This document shows, piece by piece, positions 13,079 to 28,100 of a DNA stretch of 64,000 nt (its first letter is position 1; every line of letters begins with the position of its first letter). A program made the position numbers and the translations under genes. The DNA lies in NCBI GenBank assembly GCA_003344405.1, contig NOWV01000007.1:372001-436000 (forward strand). The letters are read 5' to 3'. The DNA comes from Trichoplax sp. H2 (lineage: Eukaryota; Placozoa; Uniplacotomia; Trichoplacea). The notes beneath the pieces were generated by a model. It was not told the DNA's origin and did not search any database. It was given only the letters and a program-made list of their open reading frames with translations.

Positions 13079-13153
13079 GTGATATGTGATATCTGCGATT
13101 TGTGCGGGCAGAAGGTAGACCCATCAGAGGCATACGAAATGGCGGGTATGATG
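13079..13153 (+). other. short LIM-finger-like fragment, uncertain
   Basis: One frame reads ICDICDLCGQKVDPSEAYE followed by MAGMMYFC. It has the first half of a LIM zinc finger (Cys-x2-Cys plus spacing and a late Cys), but the expected His-x2-Cys is missing and no second half follows. It faintly resembles the first LIM exon of the PINCH gene at 51251. It may be a decayed exon, a real small exon of an unseen gene, or chance. Confidence 0.2.
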
Positions 13154-14084
13154 TATTTTTGCTTATTTAGCCAATTATTAATTATAGTTTCACCGTACGC
13201 ATTACTATTACCTCACCTAACTTGGCCACGGCACAGTAGAAAGCGTACTATAATTACACCTGTTTACGGTTACTATGGAGCCACTACATATCGTTTTACT
13301 AAAATCTGAGCTGTGGTAGCCTGTAGAGCTCAGCTCACCGATTGAATGTTTTTCCGTATTTTCGATACTACAGTTATAAAGCGACTAACGAAGATAACAA
13401 TGACGATCATTTAATTGATGCTAGAGAATAGGTGAATATTTGATAACATCCTGGCTTCTTTTTACCGATAGTTTCACAATTTGAACTGCTTTTAAGTATC
13501 AGCAGACTGTATTCAAATCTAAATGTGAATCAACGAGTTTTAAACAAACTGTATTATATAATGAGATATAATAAATCAATCCAGATACGGTTGTTGTGAT
13601 TGTTATGAAGATTTTTAACTAATTAATTATTATTATCATAACAAACGAGATTTTGTCATATCACCGCCCAATAACCGCTATTTCATTCAGCTGCGGTAGC
13701 AAAAGACGATGTAAAACACAGTGTATCAGCGCATAGATGTGAGTTTTAGTAGTTCACAATGGGATCGTGATCGTGGGAGGAGTTTTTAGGTTCTCTAGTG
13801 AACCATGCTCCGACGTCTTGGCAGTACCGTACCATAGACTAAGTGACATTGGAATGTTACGCTGCAAAAAGCTACTTTAAGCCTAACTAGTAAAAAATGA
13901 TTAAAAGAATCAACTGCAGTATGGTTTAAAATTTTTTGTTCATTCTTTCTTCGTGGTACTTTCTGTTATGATATAACAGCAACGGCAACTGAATTAATCT
14001 CCTGGAACACCGTGCTCAATAAGTTTTATGCCGTAAATCAATCAGCGTAATTACAGTAATATTGAACTATCGTGCCTACCAATA

Positions 14085-14260
14085 CAGCATACTGTAGTAG
14101 TGTACACTGTATAGTACTTACGCACTGTGTCAGTACGTCCAGTACAGTACTACACTGTAGAGTGCGTACTGTACACTGTACACTTTATACTGTACGTATT
14201 GTACTGTACCTGTAATTGGAAACCAGACCGTACCGTACCGTACTGTACTGTACCAGTACA
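14085..14260. repeat. GTAC-palindrome cluster
   Basis: A dense run of TACTGTACACTGTAC-type words, including a short TACCG microrepeat near 14230. It is self-complementary in many overlapping registers and contains no gene. Confidence 0.7.
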
Positions 14261-16008
14261 TTGGCGTAGAGTACAATAACAGCAAAACAAACAAATTACA
14301 GAATAATAAGAGAATTAAAGCGAGCGACCGATTGATATCACATTCAGTCGATCATTAATAATACGATAAAAGCATCCAGTTCTCTTAATCGTGTTGTCAG
14401 ATAGAAATTACATATTCTCACTCAATCGATAAATTTCCAAGCAGATCGAGGCAGTTAATAGCTGAATTATTGAATTAAGTTTGCAGTTGTAATACTAGCA
14501 ATAATTCAAGAAGAGTCGAAAGGTAATCAAAACATTTGATTAATCTCTAGATACGCGTATTAGTGATTTAATGATGCTGTTAAGAATTATTATCTGTACT
14601 TAAATAAGCATAGTATAGTTCATTAATTAATATATTTCCTTGTCCATTTTTTTACCCTATGATTGGCAAGAAAATCCTAAATTTACATTACTATATCCTT
14701 ATATTATGATATACAGATAAAACTCTTTAAATTCTTAACTATGTTTGACTGTTAAGTCCATATTGTTTTTAATGTGGTAATGTGACACTATACCTAGTCG
14801 ATAGTCTAAGTAGAGTTGTCATAGTATTAATTATAATTGGGATATTACAATACGCTTACGTATAGTACATATAATAAAAAAAATAAAAAAAGCATTAAAC
14901 AAGTCATGGTATCAGTCTTGGTTGTTCTAAACCTTTTGCGGCGTTATATGAGTAATTTTAAATAAAAAAAAGTTGTTTTGGATAGTTTCACATTGAAAGA
15001 GGATTAGTTAGTATACGTTAAGAGATTTAAAATATAGTATACCAGTAATATGCTACTGTTGCATGAGTACTAGCATCTGATAATTACTTCTTACTTTGTG
15101 ATTGTTGAAAGGCATTATTTTTCGAAGTAAAAGAAGACTAAATTATTAGCTGAAATTGGTAAGGAACGAGTAAGTCGCTAGTTGTTGCTTTTATTATCAG
15201 AAAAGTAAATAGATATATATACATATTTCACTGTGTGTAGATATTAGTTGTTACTTTAGGCTATATTATCAGTGGAAATTTTTAAAGGATGTAAAACTAA
15301 GAATAAAAATTTCAAAATAATATCGCCGCAAATATTAGTCTTTGCTATACGGTAGATGAGACGTTATTAATATATGTACATGTAATATTCATTGTGTAAA
15401 GAAGCGTAGGCATAATTATTGGTAAGCAGCAGGAATCTTAGGGTAAACTAAAGCAGCTACTTACATTAGGTGAATCATATGGAAGATAGTAGTAAATCTA
15501 GCTTAATTTGTTACTATGATTCTCGTAATATAAAAAAGCTATTTTCGGTAAATATATTTGTCATCGTATTCTCCTTACAACCTCTTTTAATATTTAAGTA
15601 AGAGAATGATGAGTACATCCCATCGTTAGGTAAATCTTACTTTGTTTACTAAAATAAAAAAATCTAAGATTTTATCTTTCCTATTTCCAGTTTGAAAAAA
15701 TAGAGTGGTACTCTGTTTGACCCCAGTTAAGATACTTAGATCTGCTGAATATATTTGCTTTAAATTGGAATTGACAAACCGAGAAACTGCCTCGATTCCA
15801 GTCCGGCTAATTCAAACAATGCTGATATGAACAAGAAATGATTCCAGAATATCACTTTAATCATTTATTTACATCGGCTTGCTAAATTTAAAATCGACGA
15901 TTTTTGATAGCAATCAAAGGATTCCAGAATTATAAGCTTCGATTGGGAAATTTAAAATTGTTGAGTCAAGTATTACAAATTGGTGAAAATTTTTAATTTA
16001 CTGATGCC

Positions 16009-19000
16009 ATGGATAAATCAACGCCTCTTCGCTCATTAAAATTGTCTCGATTCGGTCATTTATGGATTTTAATGTCATCTTTAGCAGCTGGTGGCTGTTG
16101 TGTTTCATTCTATTTACCCTACTGGTTAATTGGCTATTGGAATAAAACTACAGTTACATTTGGCACTTTTCGTGCTTGTAATTACCCAGGAATGGTTTAT
16201 AATAGGACTACCGCTGCCTTAGGCACAACAACAATTCATATTTGTGCCCGTTATAATGACTTCAATGATATCCCAAGCATAGCCTGGAAAGCTTGCACTA
16301 TTATGCAGGGTGCTTCATGTGGTATCTTACTGTTAATCGCTTTAATTGGTCTGTCTTTCATGTGTATTAAGGACGTATTAACTAAGAAAGCAATTAGGGT
16401 AGCTGCCATTTTACAACTTCTTGCAGGTCAGTCAAAAATGTAAGACAATGCTACCGGAAACACAATTACTGTTGTCCTTTCGACAACGATCGGAATATAA
16501 GGACGTATAGATGGAATAGTTATTTTTGTAATGGAGAATAGCATTTTTAACATTAGAATCAAGTAATACTTTAGTAAATTTGAATCCTCAGGAGTAAAAT
16601 CGTTAGGATCCGCTACAGTATAGTATTTAAAATTTTACTTCTTAAAATTGATCAAAATCATGCTAGATGATGAGTGAGTTTTAAATTAGTACAGGCCTCA
16701 ACGATGTCTCCAATAATTAATTATAATACTATAAATAATGAATCACTATTATTCCTCGTCTCTCTTCCCGTCTACTGTCTCGGTGAAATTATAATCAGTA
16801 AAGATCTAATTTCACTGTGCTAGCATATATTTTCACCGATTATAATAATTATTATATTTCGTCAAGGTAATCTTAATATTAACGGAGTGATAACATAAAA
16901 ATGACCATGACAGTAATTAGTGTTGAACCTTTTGTGAGTTTATTTGAAAAGAGAATGGATTGATTACATCACCAGCCTAGAGAAATTGCTAAGTTAATTG
17001 AATTTGTTGTTTTGAACAACATGATTGCTAGACATATTGCATAATACGTTATACTCTGTGAATCGATTATTCTATTGCTAATGGCTTTGAGTATTTGTCT
17101 TTCAAATTAGAGGGTCAGTGCTACGGAGCAAAACCAATTAAAATCTCTTTTATTCCTGTTCTGATATTGTCTCTCTCATCGATTATACTTTCACGACAGC
17201 GGCGACACTAAAATTATCCGAAAATAGATTATGGCTTCAACAATTTCATAGATAATAAATAGCACTAAAATAGCTTAACATGCATCGCACGACATTTTTT
17301 TCACATATTTTACCCTTGTCTTCTACGAGGGTAGTCCAACGCTATGCTATTATTAAAGCATATTGTCTTCCGCTACATTAGAAAGATTTCCGATTTCCAC
17401 TAAATTGTTAAAAGTTGTCCAACAGTTAGATTGGGTCTATACATTAAAGCCTATTCTTGTTCCGCTTCCATTCTTTTACTAACTATTAACAATCCTCATT
17501 TATTAATTAAGTAGGTAGTTATATTATTCTTTTGTATTTGCGCTTTTGTTAACGTGTAACCGACATTTTGACTGTAATCAGTAGTTTTTCCGTTCTCTAG
17601 TTAATCAATCACGCCATGATAATGCGCCTATACTATATTATGCGTTTATAGCAACAATTACTGTACTGTGCTTAGCTGTATGTTTACGCTGAGCGAATTC
17701 ATGTATCACTGTTTACTTTAATACGCATTACAGTATTTGTTGATAGTGAAGAAAAATGAACTTATTAGCAGCTCGATGTGAAGTAACATGTGGATTGTGA
17801 AAAATCTTTCCTTACATTATTATCAACCCAAATTTTATCATTACCCCTTAACGCTGTCATGCAATTAGTTGTGAAGCCATAGTAAAACTATTTCTAATTT
17901 AAATTCATATTGGCATAGCCTTTAACTAAACTGTTTATTAGGATTCTATTAAAATTCATACGGGATTACTAGGATTATGCTCATGACTACGAATTTCTAA
18001 TTTCTTGACTTCACGCTGCGGTGCGACATCAAGAGTAGTTATGAAAAAGTTTAATTTACAACAGTAACAAAGTTTCGATATAAGCTTGAAATGATATCTT
18101 TATGAAGGTTAATCCATGGACTCAATTTATACCCACAGTATTATTAATTGTGATAGGATCAATTTTCTACCGTCGGTAATTTTTGATTGATACTCCATAT
18201 TAAGAAAATTTAGGTACAATAGCAGTAAATGGAAGGTGGTAATCAAGGAAAAAACAATGACATTATACAGAAAGAGTTGCATTGTAGAAAAAGAATGATA
18301 CATTTATGAAGAAGCGGGCAATTTTTTGGACACCCTTGGGTTAGGATGTAGAGTACTGTACTGATCTGATTCTATTTTCCTAGCTAAATGATCATATTTA
18401 ATTTTGATCGTTTCAGTAAATATCAATACCGTAGTTCATAGATAGCCATTTATTACCCAGTTATGAGCAGTGTCTAATGGTCTATTAATGTACACGTCGA
18501 AATATATAATGAACCATCTCAGTACATACTGTTGTAGTATCGCCGTATTAGCACATAAGCCTAAGTTATGTGTAGTCATGCTCTCACTCGGCTGTACTCG
18601 TTAACCTAAGCTCTTTTCCATATCTTTCTATAATTTAACAACTCAAAAAGATATCATCCTCTATCAATCTCCAGTAATTGGAGCATGCAGGCAGTATAGC
18701 TCTGTATCCGGCTTTTTGAGCCTTTGTCGGATCGTCATCCGTTGTGATTACATTTAAATAAATAACTGGCTATCATATCGTAGTCGGTATGTGAGTTCGC
18801 GTCAGAACCACAAATAGCTGTTATTATTTTTGAAACGCTATCATCATTGTCCTTTCATTATTCAGCATTGTCGAAGTCTTCTTTATAGCTGTTGAATAGC
18901 TTAAAATATTATTAAAATGTCTTCTGTACATACCCTGGGGATATATTTGCCTGAGGTATTGTTTGGCAGAAACCTGGCCGCCATCAACTGCTGCGCAGTG

Positions 19001-20132
19001 CGCAGTAACATGGACCTTTAGAACTCCAGAGGTCCATTATCCAAGCGAGTAATTATACTGTACAGTACAGTACTGTAAAAGCTAGCCAATCGGGTTACAG
19101 TACACCAATACAATACCGTACAGTACAGTACTGTACTGTACATTAATGTACTGTATCATCGTTTAAGCTATTTACGCTGAGTATCTGAGTAATCGGGGTT
19201 ATTATGGCTGGGCCTACTGTACATGCTGTTCTGTATACTACCGCTAAGCAGAGTCTTGTGCTACAAAATTGTAAGCAGTGACAGTTCTGAATCAGAGATA
19301 TATAAAATAGTTTCAGCAGCACCATATCAAAATGTGTTAATAAATAAATAATTATATAATTGAAGTTTTATTTGAGGTCTCTATAGTGATAACTCGATCT
19401 CAGTCATATAAGGCAGTAGGCCTGCAATAGTCAGAGTACAGTATGTAAATTTGACGGTACTTTGGAACGTCCCTTGCAGTTACATACCGGTCTACACGTT
19501 CGTACTGGTCTTAATTTAAGGGAAAATTAACCATATGCCCAATTAATTTAATCCATTTAATCGGGTAATAATCTCCTAGGTAATTTCTGTACTGACAAAA
19601 TGGACTGTGTAGCATCGGGAATGAACACATAGCTGGATGTATATGATTCGACTAGTCTTCAGTATTAAAATTAAGCGCGATTTACTGTAATTTACTGTCA
19701 TAACTTCAAAGAGTAAGTAGAAGTCAACTTACATACTAGTACTGTACATTGTACAATAGAGTATAACAACAGACTAAAATTCTATGAAATAGTTTATCGT
19801 CTTAGATTTTCGTATTATCTTCTTTGCTTAATGATTTTTGAAATTTTTGTTATTATTTAGGATTAAGCTTCGGTTGCAGTTGTGCATTTTATCCTTTGGG
19901 TTGGGATAGTGCTTCGGTGCGAGTTATTTGTGGAGAACAGAGTGCTATTTATCGCCTAGGACGATGCACCATTGGATGGTGTTACTGGGCAGGAATTGCC
20001 TCTTCGGTAATTTCTCTGCTGGCTGCAATACTGGCTTTTACCAGTTTTGCGATAACTGCTAATAGAGATCGACAGGTTAATCGGTCGAAATCATCTGATG
20101 CTAGAGAAACATCTCCTAATCATAATGTTTAA
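16009..20132 (+). CDS. LHFPL-family tetraspan membrane protein
   Basis: A four-pass membrane protein of the lipoma-HMGIC-fusion-partner-like family, relatives of the claudin/PMP22/TARP group. Members act as auxiliary subunits of receptors and channels (LHFPL4 with GABA-A receptors, LHFPL5 with the hair-cell transduction channel). Two exons, 16009-16426 and 19861-20132, join in phase 1 (Gly codon) to give 229 aa, the usual family length. Helix 1 lies at about residues 19-42, then an extracellular loop with two N-glycosylation sequons (NKTT, NRTT) and paired cysteines, helix 2 at about 95-118, helix 3 at about 127-150, a loop with VICGEQSAIYRLGRCTIGWCY, helix 4 at about 175-203 and a hydrophilic tail. 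The ICGE...LG.C.I.W block is the clearest family signature. The intron of 3434 bp is exceptionally long for this window and contains a MITE arm and GTAC clusters. I cannot assign a paralogue number. Confidence 0.85.
19058..19151. repeat. GTAC-palindrome cluster in the LHFPL intron
   Basis: Overlapping CAGTACAGTACTGTA words flank a short unique segment and lie directly next to the MITE-arm copy at 19152-19223. Confidence 0.65.
19152..19223. mobile_element. solo copy of the MITE arm
   Basis: About 72 bp from 'tgtatcatcgtttaag' to 'ggctgggcctactgtaca' nearly duplicates the right arm of the fold-back element at 45708-45910. Only one arm is present here, so this is a truncated copy or a remnant inside the LHFPL intron. 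Confidence 0.75.
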
Positions 20133-22188
20133 TCACACTATAATAATACGAGAAATCGCATCAAACCTTAGATTTCAATAGTAAATAATTAAAATAATAT
20201 ATTTATTAATGCTAAAAAATATTAGTAAATTTAATCGTTTTGCTCGGAGTCAATGACTGTAGTATAAATTATAAATGACAGACATAAATTAGCTGTCTAA
20301 TGCAATGATAAATCCCTGAAATGCTAAAATACGCACATCGATACTGAATGATTGATATACGAGTAGAATTAGATCAAAAATTTTATCAAATGCATTTAAA
20401 TTTTAGACAATAGCTCAATGAATGGAAGATTCAGTTCATGAAATCTATAGGAGTGACATTTCGATTTTATCATTAATTGATGCTTTCTTTGGTCCTCTTT
20501 AATCGCGGATAAACAGCTAGAAATTGAAAATGTTTCGAATTCACTATTCATATACATCATCAATGTCTTTACACTGTTATTAGGTTTCATCATTAGTTAT
20601 ACAGTAGAAGGCCATTGACATTAATTTAGATCTATTTCTGTTGCGTATCTATTACAATGTAAATAATATCGACTTCCATATCATTGTTAACTAAATTATA
20701 TAATACAACTAATAATCTAATCTAAAAAGCTCTCAAGATCTGCATTATGAGCAATGCAAATCTATGCTTGTATCATTTAGTTATATATTCCGATTAATTA
20801 TAAGTAGCGAAGCTTGAAGAGATAAAAATGTAAATTGAGTTAAAGAATTAAGAGAATCTGCAATCGAGGTACGCATTTATAGCGCAAATTTTATACCTCT
20901 ATGACAACACTGTCGCTAGTTTATTAAGTATAAAATTTTCGATGTTTTTACTTATGCATTATTTAAAGCACTCTCTATGTCATATGTAACTGAACTGATT
21001 ACTGTAAAGCTTGTATTTATTGACATTTTTTCATTTATCAAATACAATCTTGAAATTAATTTCTGAAATAAATAACTGGATTTAAGCTATATTCGTTCGA
21101 GTAGATGTTAGTAGGATAGTGTATGATTATGGTATAAAATCATTTCAGCAAATTTTATTAATTCGCAACCTTCTTCCTTTAAGTTCTTTTATTATTTCTG
21201 ATACCATGAACTACTCGATGCACCTAGTAGTCCATACTGATACCTAATTAGTATTTAAAATAGCGGTGACTCTTGTTGCTACTATCATACATTATTTGTA
21301 TGAATTAACTTGCTATTATTGGGCAGTGAACATCCATTAGTAAGAATCAATTTTAAATTATCAAATTGATAATTATAATAATCAATTAATGTCGATAACT
21401 GTGTACCTCAACTTGACATATGGTAAATGCGAACTATACAAAACTGGCAGTTAATTAATGATTAAAATATTTTCACTGCGGTATCGAACTTAAAAAATAT
21501 TCATAATACGTATATCCTTCTTACCACAGTAGTGACATACCGTGATTCGATACCATATTCTCAAAAGTCTTGCAAAAGTATATCTAACGATAATTATCTT
21601 ATTACAATTATATCCTAAATCTTATTAATGAAGTACGTTTGAAAGTGTATAATATACTGAGATCAATCACTATATAGGTTTCTTCCCTGATGCAAACAAT
21701 ATGCTTACAATCGAAACTAAAGAATATTGCTAATAATTATTTTGGATGTCAATAGCTTACATAGTGTATTAAATAATATACTCGTACATATATACGTAAC
21801 ATGAGGTTTATGCTTTATTTGTATCGTAAACAGTGCATACTTCAAATTAAAGGCCAATTGATTATAATTAGTTACATGGGTATATTTCTCATTTTGGTAA
21901 CAAATGAAAACAATGATAGAATTTATATCACAACACAACATAGGGCGAACAGTGAGTATCTAAAATGTATGCACGAAGCTATCAAAATTTTAATCACATA
22001 TGTTAACGATATCAAATGTTATGCACAGTAAGTAAATTCACTCAGATATTTGCTTAAGAAATTGTCGGATATAGCTATTCGATAACGTCAGTATTTGAAG
22101 ACAGTAACAATAATTATACATACAAAGATAAGAAAATAAAACCTTGCTTGTTAATATGACTTATGCGGTCAGCATGCTTTAATGTCGT
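20133..22188. other. intergenic region between convergent LHFPL and TRIP12
   Basis: A 2-kb AT-rich tail-to-tail interval. It holds only short overlapping reading frames on both strands near 21717-22031, without recognisable motifs. It should contain both 3' UTRs. Confidence 0.45.
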
Positions 22189-25100
22189 CTACGACAAGTG
22201 AAATGATAGCTGTCCTTCATTTATTGCAGTTCTTAACTTAACAGACATTACTTCGATAGTAGAATAATCAGGTAGCTTTAAGTAATTTACACAACTCATT
22301 ACTGACGGGAGCAAATCATCCGTTTCCCTTTGTATGTCGAAAGCCTTACGAACAATTGTTAATGGAGGATTTAAGCTTTTAAGTCCTAGTAATTTAAGTA
22401 TTTACACATAATTAATTCATATAGTATTTGTCAATCTATTATCGTGTATTATAATATTAAACAGATAAACCGAAATACCTCCTATCGGAAGTCTTGGACT
22501 GCCAGTGACAAATTGCAGAAATTGGCGTTGCTCATCAGTCTCATACGATGACAATATTTCGAAAAGAAATTTCACGGCGCGACTAATATAATAAATAATT
22601 CTCAGTGAAGACTTTAAATGCTATAAAGTTGTGCTAATGTTACAAACCTGTCATGATTATAACCATGGTCGGTACGGCAACAATCTATTAAATCTGTGAA
22701 ATATAAGAAGTAAGTTTGATTGTAATCCTTTAGAAATTGTATAGCAAAACTAGCATATTTTTTTAACCTTTCATATTAAATTTTTCAAGTTCTTTTCCGG
22801 AAAATAAAAGATTTATCTAAGAGAAATGTCTAAAATTTAGCTTGAAAGTTTTAAATTATTACCTAAATCATGGTATTACTATGCTTACTTCATAAGGGTA
22901 AAAAATCTGTAACTTTGATAGTGGAAAGATACTTTCAAATCCTTCTTTAAAAGCAGTCATTTGCTTAGATACACCTTCAATAAGGGTCCAGTGTATTACC
23001 AGCTAAAAAAGAAATTAAATCTTCCATATTGAATCAAGCGTAACCTTAACGTAAATTTCTATCGAGTCACGAACCTGCAAGTAGTCTTCCAAGTTTTCAA
23101 GCGATACAGACATATTTTTACTGTTTTTCTACAAGTGGGATAACAGTTTTAGTAGTAGTACTTGCAAGTAAGCATTTCAAAGAATTTTGAAAAAGCGTGA
23201 TTACTTTTAACTCAAAATTAGGCTGGCCAGGTAACGTAAAATCTAAACAAAGGTCATCTACAGTTTCTTCAAGCTTTCGTAAATTAGCGACGTTTTCCTT
23301 CGACTACATTTGTTTAAATACATGATATTAGTAAGATGAAATAGTAAATTATTTCACTATTTTACTTGCAATAGAAATGCCAGGATGAAAAAACATTTAT
23401 GATTTTATATTTAGTTCTTACATTGGAACTATCATTCTCAATTCGTGTTTTTTCTATTAGAATGCTATGGAGATCATTTAAAGACTTTGCAAAAACTGGA
23501 TCAATAATCTAACGTTATAGATTTTAACCATTAGTAAAACAAGTTTTTTAAAATTGGCAGTAAATAGGATACTAATTCAATACCTGGATATCCTTAATAT
23601 TTAAAGTTGATTCTAGGTTTAGAATCCATTTACAAAATGGTTGACTTAGCGGAAGATCGACCTAGTGTAAGTATGGTATTTAATATATTTAGAAAAAATA
23701 TAAAAATATTCAGAAAATATTACAGTAGATGTACTAACCAATCTAAAATCCATCAAAGCTTTAGCAATGAACCGCCCAAGTAAATTAAACCTATTACAAA
23801 TCTGTTTTACGGTTGTCGATTTAGTTTTCTTGCCTATCGGATCTATCAGACAAAGCAGATTAGTTAATCTTGATAATTTAAGGAAAACGTCCAATCAGTT
23901 GCTTAAAATTCATATGTCAGTTTATTTTGTCTTACTTGGATAGAGTCCATAACAGGTACCAACGTAAGATTTCCCGTCAATATCACCTAAAATTGTAATA
24001 TATCAACATATGGAAAATAAAGCAATGATAATAGCTTAACTGATCATCAATTAATATATTGTACTTGTGCTTTTCGAGACGTCATTTCGCCACATATTGA
24101 GATTACATCGTTGAAATTCTTGTGATACTTGCGTAAAAAATTCCATAGTAGGGCCTGATCCAAATCCAACCTGATTTATACGTCCAAATTCGTTCATTTC
24201 AGCTCTCTGTAATTAATATTAGCTACTGTTATTTACTAACCTCTCCGTCATATTGTATTTCTAAAATTGACTTCGAGCAACTTCTATCCTGAAAGATTGC
24301 TTCTGCTTCTTTTAGTATGTCATTACGAGAAATAACTTTCTGGAAAGAGAAAATGTATTTTTTCTAAGTATAACATAACTAGAAATTGAATACTGCAATC
24401 TCCACATACCTTCTTTTTATCAAGTCGATGATTTGAATTGCTACTATTGGAAGCGTCAGTGCGTGAACTAGTTGTTTTCTCCTAAAAAATTTACTTTATA
24501 AATCATTCCACGTTCAAATTGAACTGTGATATATTATAATAAACCAACCTGTAACTTTATCATAGCACGTTCACGATCAAAGGCAGTATAATAGAAGAGT
24601 AACTGCCGATGTTCGAAAGATATCAGAAAGGGACTAAAAAATGTATAAAGATTGCATATAAATCTTTTATGAGGCGTTCGTGATACTGTATATACAATTC
24701 TTTAATACCATTCGTGACAAATAGCAGTCAACCACGTTGGAAAAGTCGATGCCATAACAGTAATTGGATCTAGTAGTTTTTCAATGATAGGACTGAATAA
24801 GTCATTACTAGAACAGATTTAAAAGTGTAATACTGTCAATAAATTATAATTAAAACCTTGTAAAAGTCTTGCTGCTTTGGTTGATAATTTATCGCTAGAG
24901 AAATTCTCTCTTTGAACGGTCTCAATTAAACTCTCCGGAATCTGAAGGTTACACATAGATAAATAACAGATACTATATCACGCTTCATAATTATCAGATA
25001 ACTGCAATGAACGAAGTTCTTGAAACAGTTTTAAATTGAGACCTGATAAATTCTAAGATTATCTGTCATAAAGTAGATCTCTCTTAAGAGGCCAATTATT

Positions 25101-28100
25101 TCTGCGGATGGATCACCTAATATGCAATAAAAAATATTTATTAATCATGGCTGTCTCTGGCTATACTAAAAACAATATTCTAATTGTGGTCACATACCCA
25201 AGGAAATTTTTTTCTTAACCGCTAGATCAATCCTTGCAAGTATCTCCGCTTTTGAAATATAGTCTATTCGTAAGGGTTATCATGGGTATTAATTATACAA
25301 GAAAATAAGTATTGTATTTCCTAGGTTACAAGATCAGTAACATTACCTGATACTTTCCAACTTGATTTCGAAGATTTGCCGCTACTATTTTTTCTATGTT
25401 TTCGGATAGATTCGGTACTTTCTTCCGAATGAGCAGCGGCATCAGTGATTGGTCGGTACCTACGTAGAAAGTTTAATTTAATACTTGTAGTTTACGAACA
25501 ATTGATTAGCGCAACGCCTACATACAGTACATTAAATATTTTTATATGCATTACCACACAGTATGAACATGGCTCCACAGGGCGGATGAACAATTTTCAC
25601 GTCCGGAATTGTAAAATCCATATTTTGACTAAAAAATGAATACGTGTAAGAAGTTTTCGAATAAAAATTAGCTGAAATTGTTAACTTTATGTGATCATAT
25701 AATTAAGAATACTTCGTAATGTCGGCAAACTGCTTCGTAAAAAGTCACATTGTATGTAAGAACGGTGTCTCCAATTAATAATTCTAATTGATGTCTAAAA
25801 AATAATTATTGCAATTATACATGAATAGAATTATGATCATATCAGCTAAATTTTAAAAGATATCACTAATATATATCTGTCTTTACCTGGCATTGTTAAA
25901 ACCAAAGAATTGACCGGTTGCCTAATTTTGATTAAAGAGTTGGTTAATTGTCCCCGTTTACATTAACGTAGCGAAATATAGCATACCTTTACACTGCTAC
26001 CGTCATCGGAACTGAGGGCAAGAAACGAGATATTGAAGACAAATTAAATTAAAATTTCATAGCAAATAATTATTAACGCAAATGACAAGGTTTAACTTAC
26101 TCTTCATCGCTGTCAAGATGGTCGGCTCCCTGTTTTAAAATCAACCTAATTTAAGATTATATTCATAATTAGAATTATAAAGATGCTCTACTTTACCTTG
26201 CTTTGCGTCCCATAACCTCGCATTAATAGATAACGTTCTAATGCCTATAAAATAAGTGCCATGATCATGAATTATGTCAAATCGCCATAATAAACTATAT
26301 CGATAAAAAAGTTATAGTCTTTTACCTCAATCTGTGCTAACGGATCGATTTTTAAAATGCCACCTCTCCATTGATCGAGATTATTGCAAGATGGGTGACG
26401 CTTAAGTTGGCACTATTATTAGGGCAGAACAGTTTTAATATCATCAAGGTAATGCAAACTTAAAGCAATTACACTAAAGATTTATAAAGACCGTAAGATT
26501 ATACCTTCAATTGATGAGAAAGTAAATATCCAACAGAATAAGACCTAAAGCATATCCGAGATCAAGTAAACATATTATAACGATAAAGCTACATACTTAT
26601 ATCGTCTTTTTTACATACCCGTCACCGGATATTGAATGATTCGTTGGGACTGAAAACTAGAATACACATAAAGCTATTAAAAATAGACAAGATAATTGAC
26701 GAAAATCAACGAGGAAAGAATTCATAATCAAGCTACTAAATACCTCTTCTTGTTGAGTGACACAGTTAATTAGTTTTTTTATTAACAGAATTAATGGGGA
26801 AGATGATTGTATCGCCTGAAATGAAAAGAAGGAATAAGTTAATACAAGTCTAACATCAATAAATTCTATGCTTATTGCCAGTTAGGCGTTCATTTAGAGC
26901 AAAGAGATACTATTTTACCTGAACCTGTTCGTTCGATAATAGTTCCTTGTCCATCGATAGCTATTAAATAATAAATACACTGGTTTTTATAATCCGATCA
27001 AAACCAATGCTTGATCATTCGTATATCAAATTCAAGACTTACTGGAAAATTTAGAAATACGTTCAAAAATTGAATGTGGTGTTTCATTTTTAATTCAGAA
27101 TTTAAATTAGTTCCGGAAAGAAATCTAAAGGATGATACAAAACAAGGTAGTTACAATACAAGGGTTAAACCGTTACATCATCAAAACTCTGACACACTTT
27201 AATAAACTGGTAATAACACCGCTATGGATCATTTCAAAAGTTGTAATATTTTCATCGCCTCCTATAGTTACGGATTTTAATTCCTGATAAAAAATTGGTT
27301 AATTGTAAGTTAGTTCACATGTGTATTTTTCACAAGTGGACAAATATAATGCAATATACACCTTCAAATTCTTGATATTCCTGGGACTCTGAAATAGTAT
27401 AAACAAGATCGTGTAAAGCACACAATTGCGACTCATAGATTATGATTAAAACTCACAAAGATACTTACGTTTCCTTGCAGACTGCGAGCGATGTCAGATA
27501 ATTTCGATAAAATATTGCTAGAATGTCTGACATTCGAATTGGATGCTTCGTTTTCATAATAGTTGTCACAGAAACGTTGGGCTATATAGGAAAGTAATAA
27601 GTCTGGTGTTAAATCTACTTTAATACTATTTGTTTCCAATTAAAGGATATGATCGCAAACCTTGATCTTTAATCCATTGCCTTAATTTCGAGGTCCTTTC
27701 ATTAGAAACATTTAAATTGGATTTCTAGATAAGCAATTATAAAAGATAATTTATATTTCCGGTACATGATTTGCTATTTCATCAATTATCGAAGTTTACA
27801 TATGATAAATCCACGAAATATAGATTATATGAGCTATTCTAGATACCTTTCGATCGGATGCTGATTCTATAGTAGATTTATGCTTTTCTCTTTTATTACT
27901 TTTCCGCCTGATATAAAAATTACGTCAGTAATACTGATTTTTATATATAAATTTCTGTCTGGATAATTAGAGTATTACCTTTCCATGGGATTTGGCTTAA
28001 TTGGTGCATGTTCAGCAAAGGAACTAGTAACAGGCTCTCGGATATCATCGTAACTCGTAATCTAGAGTAACATTGAAGATTTTATTACAAATTTCAGCAA

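Larger units (their letters stand above)
12216..16008. other. intergenic region, mostly without genes
   Basis: An AT-rich interval between divergent cathepsin O and LHFPL. It holds a GTAC-palindrome cluster at 14085-14260 and a short LIM-like reading frame near 13080 (listed separately). Splice-donor-like sites at about 12450 and 13045 might belong to untranslated 5' exons of the LHFPL gene, but I cannot prove this. Confidence 0.4.
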
